Below are positions 58,071 through 64,000 of a stretch of DNA of 64,000 nt, one piece after another. The notes below the pieces were generated by a model. It was not told where the DNA came from, did no database searches, and saw only the letters and a program-made list of their open reading frames with translations. How positions within the stretch are numbered: the stretch's first letter is position 1; each line of letters starts with the position of its first letter. Both the position numbers and the translations under genes were made by a program. Source of the stretch: Luscinia megarhynchos (lineage: Eukaryota > Chordata > Aves > Passeriformes > Turdidae); assembly GCA_034336665.1 (NCBI GenBank), contig CM067564.1, forward strand, positions 46,064,951 to 46,128,950, read 5' to 3'.

Positions 58071-60222
58071 CTTCTACTATCAGCCTGGAGAACAACTTGT
58101 ACCAAGTCGCTAAACACAGGTTTTAATAAGATTATTAAAAAAAATACCTTGGCCTAAAGAAAGCAAAAGAAAGATCTCTGGATTCAGTTTCCTAGTACAT
58201 TATAAAGTGTAAATATTGGTCAAATCTTTGTTAAATTTGGATTTCTATGAAGATTTCCTTCTGTGCAGCTTTCCTGGCATCACTCATTCAATCCTGTTTT
58301 GCTTTCAGGCTACTCTTAGAATCACACTTGTCAGGATTTGGTAACTTGGTATCTTTGCTTCTCTGTCAAATATGGTTGAAATTGGCCTAAATCCAGAAGT
58401 TCTCACTGTAGAACAGGTAGCAAGATAGATGCAAGGCACAGATAATGTCATTTCATGCACCTTGTCCCCTAAGGAGACCATGTTAAAAAATGATTGGCCA
58501 TTCATACAGATACCAAGGATAACAATACAAACCACAATTATAGTCAGTAAAATTATAGGAAGGTGCATTAAACCTTGTACTTCAAGGCTTAAACTCAACT
58601 CTAACTGTTACAAAGGATTATAGCTCTATATTAGAAGAAATAATTGACTTCTGGGTCACTTCACATTCATTACCAAAAAGAAAAAAAATTAAAAAAACAT
58701 CAATTATTTTTCTTCCTCTTGTTTTTTGTTTTTTTTCCCTCCCAACTAGAATGATTTGACCAGAATTTATAGTAACCAGAGTTTCCCAAAATCATCTGGG
58801 GAATCCAGACTTGTTCCTTTGTGTAGCAAAAAGATTTAATACAGGATAATTTCTTTATTTTACGGAGAAGGGAAGCAAGATGGGAGACACAAAATATTTA
58901 ACTGATGTCTGCTGTGAAGCTTTTATTTCTTCTTTATGGTGTCCTCATCTTCTGATTCAGGATTTATCTGGAGATGGGCACTGGGATGGATGGATTGAGG
59001 CCAGGCCCAGGCAGGTCATGTTCATGTGTAGGACACTAGAATCTGGAGACCTTTATTTTCTCCAATAATTGACATCATGTTTCATAGAGATGTGACTGTT
59101 TTCCTCAACTGTAAGAAGAGTGAAGACCTGACAGCTTGGAGTGGAAGTGGTCTGAATTTCTCATCAATCTCTTGATCCTTGAGAGGTCAGGTGCTGAAAT
59201 GACCACCCCATAAATGACCAGGGCAAATATGAGTTTATGTGCCTACAAACTGAGGTAAAATCCTCCAAGGTTAGGGTTTGTCTGGAAGGAAAGTTCCTGC
59301 TGCTGAGGCAACCTCTCTTTGTTAGTCTGCCAGCATCTCCTGAGATTAAGGCTCCTGTGACAACTGTTTACTTACTTGCAAATTGTATTTGATTTAATTA
59401 TTTTAGTTGGAAATAACTGTGACTGGCCCAAGAGGCAGGTTTCCTGCCCCAAGCCCTCACTCTGGAAAGCTCATATACAGCATCTAGAGACAGAGGATAA
59501 ACCATCAAATACTGGAACAGGCCCTTTTTTCTTGCCATGTATCTTTCCTAGGGTTTTGTACTGAGCTTACAGGGTAAATTTGTATATGAAAAGTAGGACT
59601 CACATATGCCTAGCACAAGGAGAATCATATTCCAAGCAACAATGATATATATTTACACAGAAAACAGTCAAATTAACCTGACTCCAGGAACATTATGTGG
59701 ACATTTCTTGATGTGCATTTTATCTCTCTTCCTCCATCCCTTAAAAAAAAAACAACCCAAATTGTAAAGAGCAACAACAAAAAAATTAGAGAAAGAGCCA
59801 ATGAATAACAACAAGAAAACAAACCAGGAGAACTGTTCTTCAGTCTGCACTTTTTCCTCACCCATCCACGCAGAACATTTGCCACTAAAGTCTCCAAAAG
59901 AGGATTTTGCAGCTCTAACCATGTTGGACAAAAACACCACCACTTCCACCCACTGCTTTCAGGCCAAGTGTGAACTGAATATTTGCTTCACTCAGATGTT
60001 TCACCTCAGTGAAAAGGTGAAGCAAAAATGGTTGCACCAAGTTTGGATGCTGGTAGGTCAGTGGCTCATCTGTACTGTGGTGGCAATATTTCCTCCCAGC
60101 TACCCTGTGCTCCTGTGCTGCTACAAACATGCATGAGAAAAATGTTACAAAATTGTATCAAAAGTGGCATTAAGGCGATTATTTAAGAAAAACTACAAGG
60201 CATATTTTTGCAGAAAAATGGA
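58071..60222. other. Unique non-coding DNA
   Basis: A- and T-rich runs lie near 58672-58740, with A10 near 59743. No gene is recognised. The frame of 111 codons at 59801-60136 has no known match. Confidence 0.5.
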
Positions 60223-60430
60223 TATCATAGAAGGTCTGGGTTGGAAGGGACCTTAAAAGTCATCCAGTTCCAACTCCTGCTATTGGAAGGGACAACTCCC
60301 ACTGTCCCAGCTTGTTCCAAGCCTTGTCCAACCTGGCTTTGGACACTTCCAGGGATCCAGGGGCAGCCACAGCTTCTCTGGGTATCCTGTGCCAGGGTCT
60401 CACCACCCTGAATAAAGTCTAATCTAAGCC
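60223..60430 (-). mobile_element. CR1 LINE 3' fragment
   Basis: Starts 'atatcatagaaggtctgggttggaagggaccttaaaagtcatccagttccaac', continues 'ttggacacttccagggatccaggggcagccacagcttctctggg' and stops soon after 'aataaagtctaatctaagcc', where a small deletion joins the heptad region to 'tctaatctaagcc'. Same subfamily as the copies at 33111 and 45831. Confidence 0.93.
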
Positions 60431-62845
60431 CACTATATGCAGGAATACACAGTTCATTTAATCTGGTGTTCTGTTTTGCTGGTCAGAAGTACCTGCATTG
60501 AAGTCAATGTTATTCTCAAAAAGGGAGGAAATATGAAACATTTTCTTTAGTAGAGGAAAAAATTCCTTAAATATAATTGAGCAGACAACCAGTAATCCCA
60601 GTAAATTCCTTTCTTGGCATCAGTGATGCTGTATTGACTGATCCCAGCAGAGAATTTGGCCGACACTATGACCAGATCACATTACAGCAAACACTGCTCG
60701 GAGCATCTTCATACAAAGCTGGAATACAACTGAGCAAAATTACCAAAAGGACCTGCTTGAAGCAGGATATGATTATTTTTTTTTTTACAAAAACCAAATA
60801 GTTTTATGAAGAAGGAGTTCAGGGTGTGGTACTGCAGGACTGCCACTGATACACAACCAAATCCCTGAGCTGAGGGATGCCAAAGCCCTCTCATCAAGCT
60901 TTCTGTTACACTTTGGCCTACTGCCATTTCCAAAGAGCAGGGACAATGGGGAGGCATTTTGCTTCCTCATATTCCATGGATGTGGAAGGCCTTAATCTTC
61001 ACTGTTAAACTAAAATAAAAACAAATGAAACAAACAAAAAGCAAACATGAGGTTGTTTTCTTTTGAGGGTGAAAGACAACAGGAAACCTGGTTTTGCTTC
61101 AGTTCCCAGTATTTGAAATCCAGTGGGACCTTTTGGTACAAAAGCTCAATTTGGACTTGATGGGAGCCCAGTTTACTAGTTTAAGTCACTGCTGGCTAAT
61201 ACAGCTTGAAGCTGTTCCACAATAAAGCACAACATTCAGCTGTGAGCTTTATCACTGGGACTCATCTGACCTTTCCCAGGTAAGCTGGAATTGCTTAACA
61301 CTGTGGCTACCCCAAAACTAATAGAACCTTTCAGCTTGGCTTAGGCTATCACTTCACTTCCCTGACATCAATTTCTAAAATAAAATAGAAGGCTAATTGG
61401 TAAATCAGGCAAGTACTTTTTTCCTACCCCCCTGAGATATAATGGTCAAATTCATTTTCAAATCTAAACTACCAACAATGCAAAGGTATGACTTAAACAC
61501 AGAAATAAAAGGGGAAGCTCACATGAGGATGAAAGTTCAACAAGAATTTTCTAGGTCAAATTTATTTGCCTTGATGGGGACAGGTATTAATCACAGTCAC
61601 CAAGCTTAAGGTAGAGTGGCCAGTTTTAATCAGCACGGTTGAAAACTTCAGGGAAGAAATGGATGTGCAGGAAACAATTTACCTCCAGGGCTTCTGCCAC
61701 CCCAAAACCATTTTTACCTCATCATATCATGCTACTGTACTGAAATACTTTCAAAAAATGTAAGACCACATTGGCTGACTATAGCATGAATTCTTCAAAA
61801 ACTACTTAGTGTGAGGGGTTGAAACTGAAGATCGAAAATAACAGGATGCTTAGCATGTTATGGGTTGGATTTTGAGATGTGTAGTGAAGTAAAGCAGGAG
61901 GAACGACGGGAGCTGAACAATGGATCCAAGTGGTTCAAGAGCTGAACCATACCCATTGTTTGCTTCTTAGCAGGAGGATTTTGGATGAGGAACAGCAGGT
62001 GATGTGATTGATGGGTGAAAAAGGTTCTTCAAGTTGTCTGAGGAAGTTCAGATAAAAAAAGGTGAAGGAGTGATGAAACTAGTCAGACTCTGGAGTTCAA
62101 ACCTCTGCTGAATGCCCCAAAGACAAAAATTCAGCCCAAGCTATAGAAGATGCATCACAGCCCAGACTATGACGTGTTTCAACAGCCAACCTGAGTAGTG
62201 GACACTATCAAGAAGAATAAAGAAAAGAGGGAAACATTAAAGCGTGAGGGCTTCAGTACTGCAGTTGTGACTGTGAGGTGCAGTCCCATACTGCTGCTTT
62301 CTGCACCAAACACAGATGAAAAATGGAGAGTTCCTGCCACAAACCACTTCTAATCTCAGAATAAGGCACCAATATCCTCTAATCACCACCCACGGTGCAG
62401 GAGGTGGGAACCTCCTGTCTGCTTTAGAGAAGTTCACCCCTTGTAGAGAAGGGCGCCAACGTCGCTCGCCCGCTCAGCATCCCATCACAGAAGGGAAGGA
62501 AGAAGGCAGAACCTCCATGAGAACGTGTGGTCACTGCCTGGCTGGGGCTGGAGCAGCTCTGGGGCACGATCCCCACGTGAAGCTTCCTCCAGAGCTCGGC
62601 CAGTGCAGGAATCCCGTGTTTAGAAAGCCATTTTCCTGTCCGCATAAACAACTCAACCACAATAGCCCAATTCCTGGCTCCGAGGCCTCATTTAAATGTT
62701 GGTCAGTCGAGGCCCACAATTAACATTTAATTAGTAAACTCATTACAAAGGCAGGAAGTCTCAGACTTTCCCTTCATTCTCTTTCAGGCCTCTGAAGGGA
62801 AGGACCAGGCCGGTCTTTGGCTTTCAGCAGATGGGTGGGTTTTTC

Positions 62846-62863
62846 TTTTTTTTTTTTTTTTTT
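62846..62863. repeat. T18 homopolymer
   Basis: Eighteen T residues following 'gggtttttc', in unique sequence. Confidence 0.9.
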
Positions 62864-63641
62864 GTTCCCTCTCCTGATTTCCCTTTGCTTGCAGAACAGT
62901 TGCTTTCCCTGAAGCAGACAGGCATGACCTGAATACGTTGAATGTTTGGCTGGAAATAATCTACTTAACATAAATATTTCCATCTAAATTTTACCCTGGT
63001 TGGCTTCCTTAGTGTTCCCAGAGGACTGATGGAAAAGCAGCTTTTCAGGGATGAGGTGGGGAGGAGCTTGGTCACCTGCACTCACCAGCCTTTGTGGTAG
63101 AGGAACTGCCAAAAAAATCTGGTTTTGTGTGTGATTCTGGCAAGTTATGTCTATTGTCTGTAATTACCAGGACAAAAAATGACCTCTTGGCAATAAAAAG
63201 GGAAAATGGTGACGGTTAAAATCAAGAGAAAGCATTAAAGTGGAGGATGGAGCAGACCATGACTGTGGTGAGGCTCTTTGCTGGAAAGGAGCAATGGAAC
63301 TGGCACAGTGGCATTTTTCCCAGCATGGCAGAGGCACTTGGATTCACACTGTAGATTCTGTTACATCTAGGCATTGTTCATCCATCCAGAGAACACAGAA
63401 CCTCACCTTTGACCACCTAGTTGCTTTTCATGTGGGTATTCAGGGAATATGAATTACAAGTAGAGCTTGTTTTCAAACTGTGCTAAAAAAATTTGAAATT
63501 GCTGATTTGGAGTATGACAAGATAGACCATAGCACTGATTATGGAAATTTATTCACCTGATCACACCCTGGAGTAGAGAGAAAAGTAAAGGTGTGAACAA
63601 AACACAAATAATAATTGTAAAACAGGTTTAAAATTATTTTC

Positions 63642-63665
63642 TTTTTTTTTTTTTTTTTTTTTTTT
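63642..63665. repeat. T24 homopolymer
   Basis: Twenty-four uninterrupted T residues, preceded by C and four T. Read from the minus strand it could be the poly(A) of a retroposed transcript, but no recognisable parent sequence or target duplication is seen. Confidence 0.9.
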
Positions 63666-64000
63666 CCCCTGGTATCTATTTTCCATTGCAGCACACCATA
63701 GAGTTGAAGAAGTCTGTCAGCTGGCATGATGCATTTTCTTGTTTACAGTTCTGAGATTTTCTCAAAGTAAACTTTGCTGTTCTCTCTAAAGAGAAAGCTG
63801 CAGTGCTACTGTACCACTATCATAAAGCTGTTGGATCCTTTTGCAAAGAGGGACTGTGGAGAGCAGAGAGGTTGTTTGAATTGTCTATCTTACCTCTCTT
63901 TGTTTTGTCAGACATGAAGACATTGCAAGAATTTATTACTTTATATTATGAATATCTGAAATCATAATCATCCCTTTCTTGCTGGGATGTGGCCATCTGA

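Larger units (their letters stand above)
60431..64000. other. Unique non-coding DNA with long T tracts
   Basis: There is a T18 run at 62846-62863 and a T24 run at 63642-63665. 62440-62720 carries above-background CpG ('gggcgccaacgtcgctcgcccgctc') followed by 'catttaattagtaaac', a homeodomain-type TAATTA. No exon or RNA gene is recognised. Confidence 0.5.

Noticed and set aside
61850..61875. 'atgttatgggttggatttt' as a CR1 3' end
   Set aside because: The match ends after about 10 bases, with no 'gaagggacc' or 'ccaac' following.
62446..62462. 'gggcgccaacgt', resembling a retroviral tRNA-Lys primer binding site
   Set aside because: The match to the usual TGGCGCCCAACG form is incomplete, no LTR end lies just upstream and no retroviral sequence follows.
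1..64000. CRISPR arrays, tRNA or rRNA genes, bacterial operons
   Set aside because: No regularly spaced direct repeats, no tRNA A/B-box pair in a cloverleaf context and no rRNA-like segments were seen. The overall sequence is vertebrate non-coding DNA.

Overview
The window looks like a stretch of bird nuclear genome without a protein-coding gene that I can recognise. The evidence is the dispersed repeats. About twenty 5'-truncated CR1 LINE fragments are scattered on both strands. Most carry the typical avian CR1 3' end, which reads 'ggttccttccaacccaaaccattct(a/g)tgat' on the + strand or its complement. There are also two isolated retroviral-type LTRs and relics of MIR-like SINEs that predate the amniote split. 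Base composition is AT-leaning, CpG is strongly depleted, and there are no operons, ribosome binding sites or dense ORFs, so this is vertebrate intergenic or intronic DNA. A songbird is possible, but the sequence alone does not prove the order.

Layout. 1-12 kb: unique non-coding DNA, a solo LTR (3368-3915), a long minus-strand CR1 (5182-5670), an 11-bp AT minisatellite (7857-7944) and a CR1 cluster (9699-10840) whose last member keeps a decayed piece of the CR1 reverse-transcriptase ORF. 12-24 kb: mostly unique DNA, short CR1 tails, a G-quadruplex motif, a 33-bp duplication and a CR1 tail of a different subfamily (23860-24116). 24-31 kb: a well-preserved MIR-like SINE (24610-24785), a second solo LTR (25854-26276), then about 4.5 kb of featureless unique DNA ending in an AT-rich palindrome fused to the 3' end of a CR1. 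31-46 kb: a short-loop G-quadruplex motif, CR1s in opposing orientations, an isolated CpG cluster with a good splice-donor sequence (36715-36975) and two more ancient SINE/LINE relics. 46-64 kb: more CR1s, a CpG-bearing segment with repeated RUNX-like motifs (53600-53960), a 229-nt uninterrupted homopurine microsatellite (55677-55905), a CATCT microsatellite and long T tracts.

No set of genes here works together. The CR1s fall by eye into at least four tail types, so insertion occurred in several waves. The open frames of 60-159 codons on both strands lack domains and family resemblance. Those that look like protein (for example around 10130, 23860, 34900, 45950, 51250 and 57900) are pieces of the CR1 ORF2 C-terminus.

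The parts most worth a second look are the CpG cluster with the splice donor, the palindrome at the CR1 tail, the homopurine tract, the opposed CR1 pairs, the old SINE copies and the two LTRs. I found no convincing new biological system.
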